Source: Marisa cornuarietis
Lineage: Eukaryota; Mollusca; Gastropoda; Architaenioglossa; Ampullariidae
Assembly (NCBI GenBank): GCA_004794655.1
Contig: SMMW01000634.1
Location: forward strand, 4,250,501 to 4,314,500
Reading direction: 5' to 3'
DNA length: 64,000 bases
Position numbers and translations under genes: made by a program. The stretch's first letter is position 1. Each line of letters begins with the position of its first letter. Shown piece by piece: positions 12,505 to 25,800 of this stretch. Under the pieces are notes generated by a model. That model did not search any database, had not been told where the DNA came from, and was given only the letters and a program-made list of their open reading frames with translations.

Positions 12505-15500
12505 TGTCTGTAGCTGTGTCCGTGTTGCATAATATTTCGATGTAGCCGTGGCTGTGCTATGTCCGCTCTCCCTGTTGCCTTCGTGACCAACGTGTTTATG
12601 TAGCATGAAAACAAATACATTATAGACCACAGCCTATCTCCTCACGTACTGTTCACCCAATTACCTTTCATCTCCTCCTTATCTAGCCTCCGTTAGCATT
12701 TCCATATTTAAGATAGAACACTCAGTCTTCGGATCCAAGCGAAAAAAAAAAAAAAGAAAAGTCGTTGGCAGTATAACTAGGGGTCTGCATGGTCAATTTG
12801 AAGAAACATCCGAATGTGATATTTGTCGCCCGCTAACCAGCTGGAGGAAACCAGGCATGGAAATGTTGGGAGTGTGCTCTTCATTTCTTTACTTCTTCTT
12901 TGAAAAAGACAAGGTTCATCTTAACGGAAGGTTGCCCTATGCTGACGTCAAGATCGTCTAAGCGAACAGTCACGTGATTGGATGGCAACACCACGCGTAG
13001 AGCCAGCGATGTCCCAACGTGAAAGCGCCGATAACACAGTCAGTGAAGGTGAGAAAAAACAATATCGGTTGTTCAGCCAGTTTTTCTTTTTTACTTTTTT
13101 TTCACAAATAAAGAAACGGCCTCGTAAATAATAAATAAATGTCACAATCAAAAAGAAAACAGAAGTAATCAAAAATCAAATAAGCAAAACAAAAAATATT
13201 GAAAATTCAATTCACTTAAATAATTTTTCCTCTAGACAATTTGCAAAGATATCAGGGATTTCAGGAGGTACTGTTCAAATAAGGCACTGGAGTACTGCAG
13301 GAATGGTCCTGTTGAGGATATCAACCACTTGATTCGGAAGATTTCCCTAAATGTTGATACCAAAGAGTACCAGTCCTCCCCACAGACATGGTTGAAGTCA
13401 ACACTGCTAAAGGTCGAGCACACATTATTAAATGACTCAAAGAAATTGCTCGAAAGTAGCACAAATCGCAATAGTATGTACAAATTTTGTTAATTCAAGG
13501 AATCAATAATGTCAGGTAAAAGATTCATACACACGTTGATGAAGATAACCAGTGAAAAATAGAGAGTTATCCCGACGAAATGGCTCAAATATAAATCGCC
13601 CATTCCCCTCGTTTTCTCGGGACTAAATGTGACAAAAAAGACACCCTTACCACACTGGAATTAGGAATGCAAGTTTTCCAAATGCATAAGGGATATATAA
13701 TTTTCTTCTTCCTCTTCTTCTTTTTTTGAAAAAGACGAACCTTGGGCTTGAATTTCTGGGCCCTTGGGGCAAGACGTCTACCTTAAAACACCGCGCGAAG
13801 TAATCAGGTAACCCCAGCTTCCGGTCACGTCTCAGGTGAGCGTACAGCGAGGGCTGTATGCATCGGTAGGCTTATCGAACAGGTGCTCCACACAACATCA
13901 AATGCTGCCTCCACCGGAGCCGACAAGAACGCCTTGGAGGTCACGGAGGGCAAACATTCTTTCGGGTGTGAATGCTTGCTTGAGTGGACCTGGTGCACCC
14001 CGGTTACGATACCCGAGACTCGAATTGTGAGCCTGCCTAGTTCAGCTTCACGTGCTGATGCTGGTCGTGAGAAACACAGGCAGTGGATCGAATGTACAAA
14101 ATGTCATCAAAATGTGCATGGTGATTCAACCGTACAAAGGTGATCGGGGTGTGATCAGGGTGTGATCAGGGTGTCAGCAATGTGTACAGACGACGTCAAC
14201 GGAGCACAGAGGTTGTCTACAACAAATACAGAAGTGTAGAGCGACCCAAAAGGAAGCAGCGACGGAAACAAGTATCGGGGAGGATGAAAATTACAGGAAC
14301 AACAACCTGCAGCCGAGAGAGCCCTAGAAAAACTAAAAGGTTAAAAATAAAATTGAATAGACTGAGGACTACACACTAATTAGTTTTTATTCTATCAGTA
14401 ACGACGACGACGACGACGATGATGATGATGATGACAGCTCGCTCATCTCTAGCACACTTTCAACAGTCGAGTCCGAACCTGCAAAGACACCCATCCTCAA
14501 GGATGTGCATCTTCTAACAGCCACAGTGTTTTCCACCTGTTACGCGCTTCATCACGAGTCGGAAGTACGCAAGAGAGTCATTAGTCCTTTCCTGGGTTTT
14601 TTTCCATGTATCTTTCCTGCTTCTGAGAACGTCTGAAGATGACCATGCAAAAAAAAGAAAAAAAAGGAAAAAAAATCCCCTTCCAGCTGCGGCACGTGAG
14701 AGTTGGAACGAAGGAATGTTCAGAAATGGACCAGAAAGATAGAATAGGTGCATTCTTGCACGGCAAGTCACTTTCAAAGGTGAGTAGCAAAGTGCGGCAG
14801 CAGCTGCAACAACGATGGATTTTTTTTCAAGTTCCACTGGGTGTCTGTTGAAAGTGTGTGTGTGTGTGTGCGTGTGTGGCGGGGGGGGGGCTAACATCTA
14901 AGAGCTTTTCCTCCTTCGAAAACGCACGCTTTCAATGAGTCGATGAAAAGAAAGAGAACACAGCGCGGACAGTTCTAATATCAACAAGCGCCGTGAGTTG
15001 CCGTTAATGCAGGTTTATTTCCAAAAATATTACTCAAGACTGTCTTGTCGATGTCTGCGCCTCAGAATGCAGGAAGGTGAAAAATCGCACCACAGAGCCC
15101 GGAGGCTGTTGATACAGCGCTTGAAGTGTTCCTATGAGACTAAACAGGCGTGTAATTATGTTGTGCACGCCACTGCACTCGTCTTGGCTCAGGCACCTTC
15201 AAGAGGCTCGCTGTCTCGGTAACCACTCGGGACATGCATCAAACCTAGAGTGAGTTTTCTTCGTCATCACTAACCCATACTCCCTGGTGGTCCCATGATA
15301 TGTATTAGCAGTACAGACAGGGGTTATCGAGAAGTAAACATTTATCTTTACCAAAATTCATTTAAAAAATACCACAGAGAAAGAAAAGAGAGACAGACAA
15401 ACAGGCGACATAAGAAACAAAAGCCTTCACTATAAATAAATAAAGAAATAAAAAAATGAGAGACAGAGAAATGAATGACTGAAAAAAAAGAAATACATTT

Positions 15501-16647
15501 TGTTCAGGTCCATTTTATTTATTTACTTATTTATTTAAATACCTACCTTTATTTATGTTTTCCACACACGAGCGCCACTAAAATTAATAAATTGGAAGAA
15601 CTAAAGGGCATCTGTAAAGGATGGGCATGCAAAACATAGCATTTATAAATATTTACAAAACACATCAAAATCTGACTCTCTTGCTGGTGCAGAAAGGTGA
15701 TCTTGGCGAAAGGAAGCAAAGATTGTTTTTCTGACCGCTCATTTGGCTCATAAGAAACGGATGACAATATTTCGCAGGTGGTGCAAATAGCTGAGCACAA
15801 AAACAACCCGAGCTCATTCTTAACAGGAAAAATATGGCAAACATTTGGCAAAATGTTTACTTGTGGGTTTTAGACAAACATTTAGCAAACGTGTTCAAAC
15901 GTTCATCAAGTGAAGGAGATATTTAAAAAATAAAAATGTTGAACACGAACTAAATTAGGCTTGTTTGCACTGGCAGGAGAAAACTACTAATGACTAACGC
16001 TTAGGAAGTGGTTCATTATGGCGAGGTTTAGAACTAATGTCGCAGGGACTCAGCAGGGAGCACTGCTCACTCACCCTGCAACGGGTCGGCGCCGTTGGCG
16101 AAGAAGATCTTGATGTTGCGACGCAGGAAGCCGTGTGCGCGCAGCATGGTGTACATTCTCTCCACGTTCTGCAGGCTGCGCAGTCCGCTGATGTGACGGT
16201 TCCAGCCCCCGGACAGCAGGACGGCCTGGTCGCAGACCTCCAGCATGCGGCAGCTGCTGCGCACCAAGGCGTGGGTGGTGGCGCAGCGTCGCGTGTTGTC
16301 ACGCAGCGGATTGCACAGCGGGCCCGTCTCGTTGACGGCGACGACATCCGGGCACCTGGCGAAACCCGCCAGCAGTGATCGGCACTCCAGATGGTTGACG
16401 GGGACAGGGTCCACGACGACGTCTTCAAGGTCCTCGCCCCCGCCTCCGCCCCCGCCGGTCGGCCGCTGGTGTTGTCGATGATGGTGGTGAGGGTGAGGCA
16501 GGGGCCGTGAGCTGAGACCCTCGGTGGCTAGATGCACCAGCGGGAGAAAGTTGATCTCGCACCTTCTCGCGTAGTTTCGCCTTCGAGAAAGCCGCTCCAG
16601 CGCGTTACGACAACGTCTTCGTAGAGCCAGGTACAAACATTCATCAT

Positions 16648-16729
<82 letters not shown>

Positions 16730-17806
16730 TGGAGGTGGCGATGGAGGAAGCAAAGAAAGAATTTTTTGTTCTAAGTTAAGAAAAAAACTCAATTCAAATT
16801 TCTGCCAGCGCACCTAAAATCAAGTAAACGAAAAACATTTCCAGCCAAGCCACCACTTAGTCAAACCAAATCCCTCAAAATCGGATCCGCAGTAAAAAAA
16901 AAAAAAAAAAAAGACGGCTTTCTCCTAAAGTAGCGCTTAGTTATTGCACGAAAGCAACACCCGAACAACAATAGGCATGAATGTTTAGACTTCCCAAGAA
17001 TTCCTTTGCCGTCTTGTTTCTTCGTTTTCCACTCGGTCCTCTCCTCTCACTTTGCTTCATTACGAAGGTGTACAAGAATAGGTCTAACACACTGAGGCAA
17101 TCAATGCCTACGGTGATGGTATGTCGAACATTTACTTACAATACCAGGGCGGAGAATTCCTTTCACATCTGGACACGCGTGAAACCCTGCCGTGCTTGTG
17201 AAGTATTTTCATTATGCGAATTTGTGTTGCCCCTTGGCTGCGAACACCTTTTTCTTAATAGCAGCTCTCTATCTATCTATATATATATATATATAATGTT
17301 CAGGTGGGGTAAGGGCAGTGGCATATTTGTTTAATGGAAGAATTCATAAAATACGCATGCAATTATCCGTATATTGAGTCTACAGTCGGGCTACTTTGTG
17401 AATTTAATGTTTTAAATGTTTCATTTTCGCTAAGGTTTGTTTGGTGTTATCACTTTTTTCTTTGTCACTTTATTTTTTTTTCTTTGAGTACTATTAATGA
17501 TGAGGACAAGGCACTCACGTTTTAATCAGGTTTAGGGGGTGTGTGTGTGTGTGTGTGTCTGAGAGAGACAGAGAGAGAAAGAGAGAGAACAATTTGAGAT
17601 TTGATCATTTGATCTCCACTGGGTTCATGTCAAGGGGTAAATCATCAATATTAAAAAAATACATTGGGCCATTAAACATTTAAGATATTGAAATATTTAG
17701 TCTGTATCTTAATATATAAATACAGTCGTCTAAATACCATTGTGTGTTTGTGTGTGTGTATGTGTGTGTGTTTGCGTGTGTGTGTGTGTGTGTATGTGTG
17801 TGTGTT

Positions 17807-17857
<51 letters not shown>

Positions 17858-19173
17858 GCTGACGCTTGCGGGTGCGTACACGTGTGCGTATGTTTGTCGC
17901 AGTGTACGTCACTGCTTATCCAAGCGTGACAGGTAAATAGGAGATCTTTGATTACACCTGACACGTCTAATTTTTATTTAACCAGGGTGGACCAACAGGT
18001 TCATTTAAAACGCTTTTAAATACAGCCTTTAAATTAAAGCTAAACATTTAAATGCAGCAACATAACTAGAGTTACAATGACTTCAAGTTCAACTCATTGG
18101 AATACAGAAGCTTGAATTAAACATAGTTAATGTTAATTAAACGTTAATTAAAATAAACATATTTAAGCGCAACTCCTCCTCTCCTGCCATTATTTTCACC
18201 AGTGCTGACGAAGCATATCATACATAAACTTACAAAAGCAACAGAGATTATTATATAATTATAGATATTGTACTAATTGATTTATATAAATATATTGTAA
18301 AACTGTATTATTACTGCTGTTATATGTTATGCTTTTTCTGCAGGAATCAATAAAATATTGTCAACATCACTATAATAGGTTACCAGAAATCCTGATTGGG
18401 TGAGGGCAGTGATCATCACTCCTATCAGCCACGTCTACCCACGTCTACCCGTCATCTGGAATCTCCTAACGTATCCACAACACATATTTTCACCTGCTTT
18501 CGAGTTTCGAGAACTCAAGTACTCACTGAAGGGACCAGATGACTCTTGTGTAGGGCAGTGTCTGCAAACAAGGAAGCGACTTACCTACATGCACCCCTCC
18601 ACGCGCTTGGCACGCGCCGCGCGGTAGGTGTGCATCGACGAAGAGGACGACGACGAGGTGTCCGAAGCTGGCCCGTGGGTACGGGTCCAGTACCACCACG
18701 CCCTCGTGTAGGCCGTGGCTGTTTAGGGGCTCGTCTGGGATGACAGTGAGAAACTTGCCGTATGGCGAGGGCGAGGCGACGTAGATGTTCATGGCAGACT
18801 TGGGCAACGCCACCAGCTCCTTGCATTCACGCACTGTGGTGAAGAAGACATCTTCGCAGTCCAGACTGTTGACGTAGTTGTACGCTGCTGTTGCCCATCG
18901 GTAATTGCGGGATACAGCACTGCCCATGGGCTCAAACCTCTCTGGCAAGATGTTGTATTTCCAAGTATGTTTATGAGACTGCTGCTGCTGCTGCTGCTGG
19001 TTCTGGTTCTGATGACCCTGAGTATCTCCGCCACCATTTGTCCTCTCTTGGATGTTTGATTCACTGCTGGACAAAGGAGGTGGTAGGGCAAACTTTGCAA
19101 CATGGATGTGGAAAATAAGCAGAAGGTGAGCTGTCCTCAAGAGAACACAGCTTGTCTCCCGGTTGCACCACAT
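10450..19173 (-). CDS. Secreted legumain (C13)-like protein lacking catalytic residues, 617 aa
   Basis: Five exons, in coding order, are 19173-18585, 16647-16075, 12119-11944, 11696-11442 and 10710-10450, with TAA at 10450-10452. All introns are GT-AG and phases 1, 1, 0, 0 agree. The protein opens with a signal peptide (hydrophobic core VLLRTAHLLLIFHIHVA), then a Q-rich linker, a domain I do not recognise, and low-complexity His and Gly runs. From about residue 338 it follows the order of a peptidase C13 fold: AVLLSGGWNRH, MLRAHGFLRRNIKIFFANGAD, SLFLFLNSPARSDG (about 421-434), QVVLLVDQSFSGEL (469-482), NVLVFTNGKSNEYSYDNEY (494-512). In active legumains the third block carries D-H-G and the fourth E-A-C-E-S-G. 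Here these read N-S-P and D-Q-S-F-S-G, so His and Cys are replaced. The acidic tail is DDDEDGDDRDEYSDNADS. The gene model is well supported; the fold is inferred from motif order. Confidence 0.75.
10711..11441 (-). other. Last intron of the C13-like gene
   Basis: It runs from a GTGAGT donor at 11441-11436 to a TTTTGCAG acceptor at 10713-10711. It holds AT-rich sequence and A-rich tracts near 11340, with no gene seen. The preceding intron (11697-11943) contains a (TG)n run at 11744-11786. Confidence 0.5.
12120..16074 (-). other. Large intron of the C13-like gene
   Basis: It runs from a GTGAGT donor at 16074-16069 to an AACAG acceptor at 12120. It contains a long (TG)n/(CG)n tract at 12391-12500, a short tandem repeat of GGTGTGATCAG units near 14140-14180, and GAC/GAT runs at 14401-14432. 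I see no additional exon, and none is needed because the phases on both sides match. Confidence 0.5.
12391..12500. repeat. (TG)n microsatellite
   Basis: About 110 bp of alternating TG with a few CG interruptions, inside an intron of the C13-like gene. Cys/Val and His/Thr open frames across it are artefacts. Confidence 0.95.
16648..18584 (-). other. First intron of the C13-like gene
   Basis: The donor is GTAAGT (18584-18579) and the acceptor follows (ATT)n. The intron also carries a (TG)n tract at 17738-17850 and AT-rich sequence at 18000-18350. No gene was seen. Confidence 0.5.
16651..16728. repeat. (AAT)n microsatellite next to a splice acceptor
   Basis: Twenty-six AAT units directly abut the acceptor of exon 2 of the C13-like gene. 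On the coding (minus) strand this is (ATT)n followed by CAG, so the repeat takes the place of the polypyrimidine tract. Confidence 0.95.
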
Positions 19174-20568
19174 GACTATTTTGCCCAGTGGGAATGGCCT
19201 ATGTCAGTCGATAATATTTTTGTAGTTTCATTTCTTCTGCTGGAACCTGAAACTTATGGTGGTGAACTAGTTTGTTTAACATACTTTTGACTTTCACGAA
19301 AAGCCACAGCTTTAGTCTATAAACACAGTGTCCACCAGAACTTTGGATATTATTTTAGGCAGTAAGCTGCCCGGAGAGCAGTTGTCTACATCCGGGTCTT
19401 TAGAAATCTTGGTGAGCTCGACCGACTCTGATGAAAAAAAAATTGTTGAAATTTAACATAGGTCACGTGACTTTCTCTTCCAAAATCTTCGTTTGCTGCA
19501 CGGGTCTCATTTGTAAAGTTTATGACGACGTAACTAAAGCATTACACAATAAATCTCAAGAATAAACAGAATGTATTTTTTTTTATAATTTTGCTGGTTG
19601 TTCCACAATATAGAAAAAAAAACTACGGAGAAGGCAGTGAACATAAATTCCTTTGAAATTGATCACGTCCACAACATGTAACTTCCTCTCCTTTACTGAC
19701 CGTCCGATCATCTAGTGAGGAAAACGTTGGTTGTGACCAGCACTGCCTGCAATCGATGTGTCTGGAACGTAGCAGCCAGTTCGCAGCAGACTCAGGCGCA
19801 GGGAAGCACCTCGTTTGCGTCAGCGCGCGTCTGCCTGCGCGTGCTTGCGTGCAACAGAGCCGCATAAATATCAAAAGCCTTTTCAACTAGTGGGAAGTCC
19901 CTTTTGGCCACCGATCGGATTGGGTGCTGGCGGAGCAGGGGTCACCTACCACGTCACGGTTTGAAGACTGCAGCCGCCATTGGTCAACAGCCCCAGCACC
20001 TTTAAACAAGCGGCATTCGTTACAGACACGATTTTCTTTTGGCCAAACTCGGCCGCTCCCTTCCCACGCAGTGACCTCCCCCCCCCCCCGCGCAACCCTG
20101 AGTGCGAATGCTCGAGAGTTTGGCGAGGCGCTGTGGGGAGTTCGTACTCCATGGGTCAGACGTCGAGGGATTAAAAAAAAAATCATTGCATGCTGGTTTT
20201 TAAATGCGTTGTTAATACAGATAAATAAGTAATATCTGGAATGAAAAGTGGTCTGTCTGACTGTTAGTATGTGTGTGCATGTGTGTCAGTGTGTGCGTAT
20301 TTCAGATTTTTCTTAGTAGGGTTTTGAATCAGGAACATTGCTAATGTTTTCCTTGCTAGTCCATTAAGAAGAAAAGGAACGAGCGAGGGAGAAAGAGAGA
20401 GGGAAAGAGGGGCAGAGCTAGCTTTCAACTAAAAGAAATTAGAAAGTCATGCATGGGCTGACAAATCGATGTTTCAGTTGTGACACATTTCAGAGTTGTG
20501 AAATTTCAGCTTTAAAAGCTTTGCATTGAATGAGGCGTTAACTCCCAACTCAAATCTTATGTTTGCAG

Positions 20569-20570
<2 letters not shown>
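19174..20570. other. Upstream region of the C13-like gene
   Basis: The promoter of the minus-strand gene should lie here. On that strand a CCAAT box reads at 19983-19979, within a locally GC-rich block (19900-20150) that includes an 11-C run. No TATA box in a clear position was found. Open frames here overlap on both strands and look fortuitous. Confidence 0.3.
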
Positions 20571-20635
<65 letters not shown>

Positions 20636-20675
20636 AACACACACACACAAACACACACACACAAAACAAACAAAC
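20571..20675. repeat. (CA)n microsatellite
   Basis: About 100 bp of CA repeats with scattered AAAC interruptions toward the right end. Non-coding. Confidence 0.95.
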
Positions 20676-21302
20676 AAAAGGTGGTGTCTATTTATACTAC
20701 AGGACTCCGAAACAGCAACTTCAACCGTCTAGTATCACATTCATTCGTTCCGGGATCGCCTCTCTGAAAAATTACTTATTAAATTATTTTCTTTTATGCA
20801 TACAAATTTTTACACGAGGAAGTAATCTTATCTATAGGACTTGGCATCAGGTTTATTAAAACGTTTTGATTAATCTTAAATTTCTTCTTTTTTATTCACA
20901 TGACGTAAAATTCTTCCTCCTGCTCAAGTCTAGTATTTCTTTTTTTTCCCCCTTTCGGAGAACAACTTTTGAACTTTCGAAATATGTTAGCGGCATTTCC
21001 TGCTGTGTGGGCCCTCTGCAGCAAAAGTCATGAAAATGTTAAGAAAATAAGATCAACACGAATTGTCTTTTCATCAGCTGTTACGCTGGAGGGGATGGGG
21101 GCTGTACAAAGGGCACTTAGCTTTACTCCACAAGAGCGCATTTCCACTGCCAAAAATGAAGGCAGGAGGAACTTTTAAGACTTGCCAGGCGTCCTTCCGT
21201 CTATCTGCCACTAGAACACAGACGCACGCACAAAAAGCACTCAATACCCCTCAAAGGTATAAGCACCACGCACAGACTATGTATGAAAGGGTCATACACG
21301 CA

Positions 21303-21491
21303 TAAACACACACACACACACACACACATATTCTCTCTCTCTCTCACACACACACACATTCTCTCTCTCACACACACATACACACACATACACACACATT
21401 CTCTCTCTTACACACACGCACATACTCTTTCTCTCTCTCTCACACACACACACACATTCTCTCTCTCTCACACACATAACTATATACTCTT

Positions 21492-21549
<58 letters not shown>
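21303..21549. repeat. Compound (CA)n/(TC)n microsatellite
   Basis: About 245 bp alternate between blocks of ACAC and TCTC in a higher-order pattern (CACACATTCTCTCTCTC recurs about five times). Frames through it encode only His/Thr/Leu/Ser or Cys/Val/Glu repeats. Confidence 0.95.
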
Positions 21550-21552
<3 letters not shown>

Positions 21553-21559
21553 GTGGGTT

Positions 21560-21765
21560 TGAGCCTCATGTACAGCCAAGAGGTTAGAGCATCACCGTCC
21601 GATGTTCGATACCCGTGTGGCGCAGCGTACTTTGTCCAGTTGACCCTGCTTGTTGCTGCCACCCTATCAGTAGAGGGGAAGGGGACAAATTAGGTATCAC
21701 AGCTAGGGAGAGGCTGGCCCCATAGAGATGTGCGGCCTTTAACTTCTTAGCAAAGCAACAACTGT
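21560..21765 (+). repeat. tRNA-related SINE-like copy
   Basis: The stretch has a Pol III B-box-like GTTCGATACCC at 21604-21614 preceded by GGTTAGAGC (A-box-like), then about 150 bp of unrelated body. A similar head (GGTTCGATACCC, then TGTGACGC) occurs at 27547-27620. The ends are not resolved and no target duplication was found. Confidence 0.4.
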
Positions 21766-22687
21766 GACAATTTAAGTGCAGACGTGTGGTAATGAACTAA
21801 ACAGTACGGGACCATGGAGCATTTTTAATTGGACAAATAAAGAAAATATGCTTGGCATCGGTTCTTATGTAACCGTCAGTCAAAAACTTGGTCCAAACTT
21901 TCCAAACATTCTCTTAGGTCTGTCCGGTTAAGGACTTTTACCGATGCTCCATCTCTCGCTACAGACACTGACCTGCACTGCCCAGGCCAGACACAGATCG
22001 CTCGTGTTGACCTACGAACGTGGACGTGAGTCACATGACTGCCCACGAGCAAATAGCGACAACAAGCAACACTAACCATCTTAAAGGTCCTTTTTAACCG
22101 GACACGAAGTGCGAATGTTTGGTAAAGTTTTTACAAGATGTTTACGTAAACACCAGACCGATCCTTCCATTACATCCTGCATACAAACTTGAGTAATTTC
22201 TTCCCGTTCTCTTCTCTTTTACACAACAATGTCTCTATTAAAATAACAGTTGAAAATAACACTTCAGTGCCTGATTTTGGCTTAGCAGTGGAAGCGAAGA
22301 AAATGCTGCTTTTAAACTATTTAAAAAAATGGAAATATTTCCTATTTTCAAGGCGAGATATAATGAGAGCCAGCAGTGGTTTAAACACTAGTCATCGGAA
22401 CTACCTTCCGGTGTGAGGTCACGATTCTGTGCACGGTTCAAAAGTTTGCTTCAGTCTTCCTGAACTCGGGGAGAAACCCATATAGCAAGTGGATAGCCTA
22501 TTCATATTGTGACGACAGCTCAGAGTGTTATATCGTATTGATATGTTTTGTAGCAAAAAAGTCTTACTTTCTGCTTTTGATTGTGATTTATGGATGTTTC
22601 AGTAAAACAAGTAGCCTTTTCTGCAGAACAGTTGATATTTAATTATATATAGTAATTTAATTATTTATATATATAGTACTATGTACA

Positions 22688-22734
<47 letters not shown>

Positions 22735-22787
22735 ACGAGTGCAGCTAACAAGTAATAAACCATCAATTTTCTTATTATGAGGAATAG
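21766..22787. other. Intergenic stretch
   Basis: AT-rich DNA with a short (TG)n/(GA)n run at 22690-22732. I see no supported gene. Confidence 0.4.
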
Positions 22788-22838
22788 GATATCCTGGGTT
22801 CAGTCCTTATCTGGGGCACGTTGTTCTTTCTGTCTGTC
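22788..22838 (+). repeat. Fragment of a tRNA-derived SINE
   Basis: TCCTGGGTTCAGTCC, then GGGGCACGTTGTTCTTTCT, matches the B-box and following segment of the full SINE at 38706-38886. The head and tail are missing. Confidence 0.55.
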
Positions 22839-25800
22839 ATACGGGAGCGCACGCACACACATATACAGAGAGAGAGAAAGAGAGTGAGTGTGTAGCGGAT
22901 CTCGCTGTGTGGGTGGGCTGATCGAGTCTGAATGAAATTCCTTCGCGTACTCCTCTGAATGAGACCCACTGACCGCCCATAAGCGTTGGTGCTTCCAAGC
23001 GTCAGGTGTTAATCTCATTCACAGGCCACCTTCCCTTACACCTGTCTGACCACTCGACCTGTCCGCAACCACCCGATGCACCAGTCGCTCCGCATTCCTG
23101 TCCGCACGGCGAGTGAGAGACAAACGACCCGGAAAGCTCACCTTCATCAGGTGCACCAGCTGTCTCGAGTGCTGTGTCCCCTCGCGAGACGAAGCAAAGA
23201 AGATGTCCTTCTACCCTCCACCCTTCCTCCTGCCCACCCCGGTAGACTGTGCATACACAAGTGTTTGAACTGGGTTGTGGACACTATGTGGGAAATCAAC
23301 TGCCCACTAGAAGAAGTTGCGTTGACAAACTCTCAAAGTCTGGCGTCTTCCATTCCTCTCGACATAGCACTCATTGACAGTCAGTATCCCAGGGTTATCA
23401 GGGGTAAATAAATCAAGAGCATCACATTATAAAAATGTATTGCAATCTTATGCAAAGTTACCATACACAAGTTTTTTTTTCACAACAGGGTAGGGTAGGA
23501 GAGAAGGTGACAAAGAACTGGCGACTTCTCTTAACTATGAAGCAGTAAATTATTGTACTGTACTTAAACAGTGTACTTACGTACAAGATCGACCGTTTGT
23601 ACTTATTAATAAAAGGCAGCTACCTATTAGAAAAATCTTTCGTGTGTATGGACATTTTTTCATTCATAATAACTTAAGAATAGGTATGAAAAAAAACATC
23701 CCTGTAACATCCAAAAGAAGCGGAAGATTCTGGAAAGCCGACAAAATAACTTTTTATTTTGCACTGGCCTCTGATTGGTCCCAAGCAGTGGCGGGAGGAA
23801 AAGAGTCAACTCGTGGGATATTTACGAGAAAAAAGAGAGAAGGGAGTGGAAGAGGAGAAAACCCATGAATTGTATGCTAGACGTGTCTCCCTCGAAGTCT
23901 GTAAGCCCGACAGGATAGCAGACATGTTTAGCAGGGCTGCGGAGAGCCATGGGACAGGTGTTTGGCTTCGTGCTGTGGGTCCGACCCTCGTTCATTCTCG
24001 CAGCTCTGCACACGGGCCAGTCGCGTGTTTGCCATCAGCAGATCCCCATCCTCTCTCCACTCGAGATGCAACCCTTTCGCCCGCCTCCTGGACCCAAAGC
24101 AAGTCGCACAGCAGAACGGTACACGATGGAATTTCCAAAGATAATAAAGCTTGTTTCGGCGCAGCTTTTGATGTCTCGCTGCTGCGACTAGAGTTGCGAA
24201 AGCTAATAACCCAAGAAAAAAAGCCAGAACAAGCCAGAGCAAAGATGCTTACGGCGAACAATCAACTATTCCGGTCCCACCCAGCCCCTTCTCTTCTATG
24301 TGTGTTGCTTCCAAACATGAGAACCCAAGCAGGTCCTAAGGCCATTCGCTGGCTGCTGATGAAGGGGTCGAGCCTGGAGGTGGCAATGATGTCTTGGTTA
24401 TGGTTTGTGATCCTCTAAGCTCCGATGTCCCCTGCTCCCCAGGAAAGGCTGCAGAAAAAAAGTATCTATCAAACGGACATGACGATGTAGATTAAGAACT
24501 TTCACACAGGGGTGAATATGGCATAGATTGAGAACACCAGAGTTTTCATCAGAAAGCAGATAAACTAGAATGAAATTGTTCCACATTCTTATTTATTTAT
24601 TTATTCGAACAGTCGAAGATCATTTGATACAAAAAAATGTTGATCTCTTCCCTTTAGCAGTAATCCATTTTTAGAGCTAACTAAGCTGCCCATAAATATA
24701 CGAGTAAACTGTGTTCTGTGAACTGTAATACGGAAAAAATATAAAATAAATAAATTGAATTTGAAAAAAAATAAACAAAAAAAAAAAAGGAAAAAAAATA
24801 TATACGAGTAAACTATGGGGTCTAAAGGGTATTAAGTCGACTAAACACTTACAGTAATTATCCCCCTTTCCCTGTTTTTCCCTCGCTGATCGTGTCAGTA
24901 AGGTCTAATCGTCTGCGCTCCCGTTATACTGTCAGTTCTGTTGCCTTTATCACTTTCAGGTGATTTATTACAATTAGTTTAACAACTGCCTGGCAAGACC
25001 GCGGCCATTCCCGTGAGGCTGGCACTGATAAAGCAAGCGATGATTAATAAAAGTACCCGCTAACTCCATCACCGGTTGTCCACCGTAGCTGGACACTACG
25101 TTATGTCCTTCTGTACCCCTGGGTTAAGTGGCGTCTGGGTTTGCAGTGTGATCTTATCTCTGCTTTCAGACATACTTCGCACACCTGTTTATCACCCTGT
25201 TGTCTGTGTATGCATGTTGGTCCGTCTGTGCGTGCGTGTGTTTGCTAGTGTGTTAGATACGTGGACACACAAAACAAGGATACAGCCACGAGAGAGCAAC
25301 ACTGCAGCTACTGAGGATGACGACTAGGATGGAGATGAAGATGTGTAAGTTTGTTTCAACACGCCACGGCCCCACCAGCTCCCTTTCCGACTGTAGAGGG
25401 CGCGCGCTTATCTCCAGAAGCGCGAGGGCGCATGCCTGTATGGAAAAGCGGAACGCGTGACCTTTGGTCTACGTTCCTTGATTGCACTTCCGTGGAAAAG
25501 GTGCATCAAAGTTGATAGCGGAAGGAGTTAGCAGATATTTATGTAGTGCCATTGTTCCGGCCATGCTACCATCCCCGAATCCCCGCCCACAAACGTACGC
25601 ACGTAAACACGCGCAAGAAAAACTGCGATACTCACGTGATGTACCGTACGTCACTTCCTCCAGACCATCTGCCCCTGAATTGTTCAGACAATGTGTTGAC
25701 TCGGCTCATGTCCTACTCCCTCCCTAATAATTCTGGACTGCCAAGCCTTCTGCACGACTTTTCCAGTTGTTCTACCTTATAAAGAACAAGAAACTTGTCT

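Noticed and set aside
12262..12630. Open frames of Cys-Val or His-Thr repeats
   Set aside because: They translate a (TG)n microsatellite. The same holds for frames at 17672-17964, 20474-20859, 21201-21693 and 62320-62689.
14141..14180. CRISPR-like repeat
   Set aside because: Three short GGTGTGATCAG units without spacers are a minor tandem repeat, and the sequence is eukaryotic.
23151..23220. Possible 23-codon minus-strand exon (KDIFFASSREGTQ...) flanked by TAG and GTGAGC
   Set aside because: The acceptor is preceded by purine-rich sequence and no partner exons were found.
23923..24418. 165-codon open frame on the plus strand (longer if read upstream of the ATG)
   Set aside because: It is in a GC-richer patch where long frames arise by chance, overlaps an equally good minus-strand frame and has no motif or splice support.
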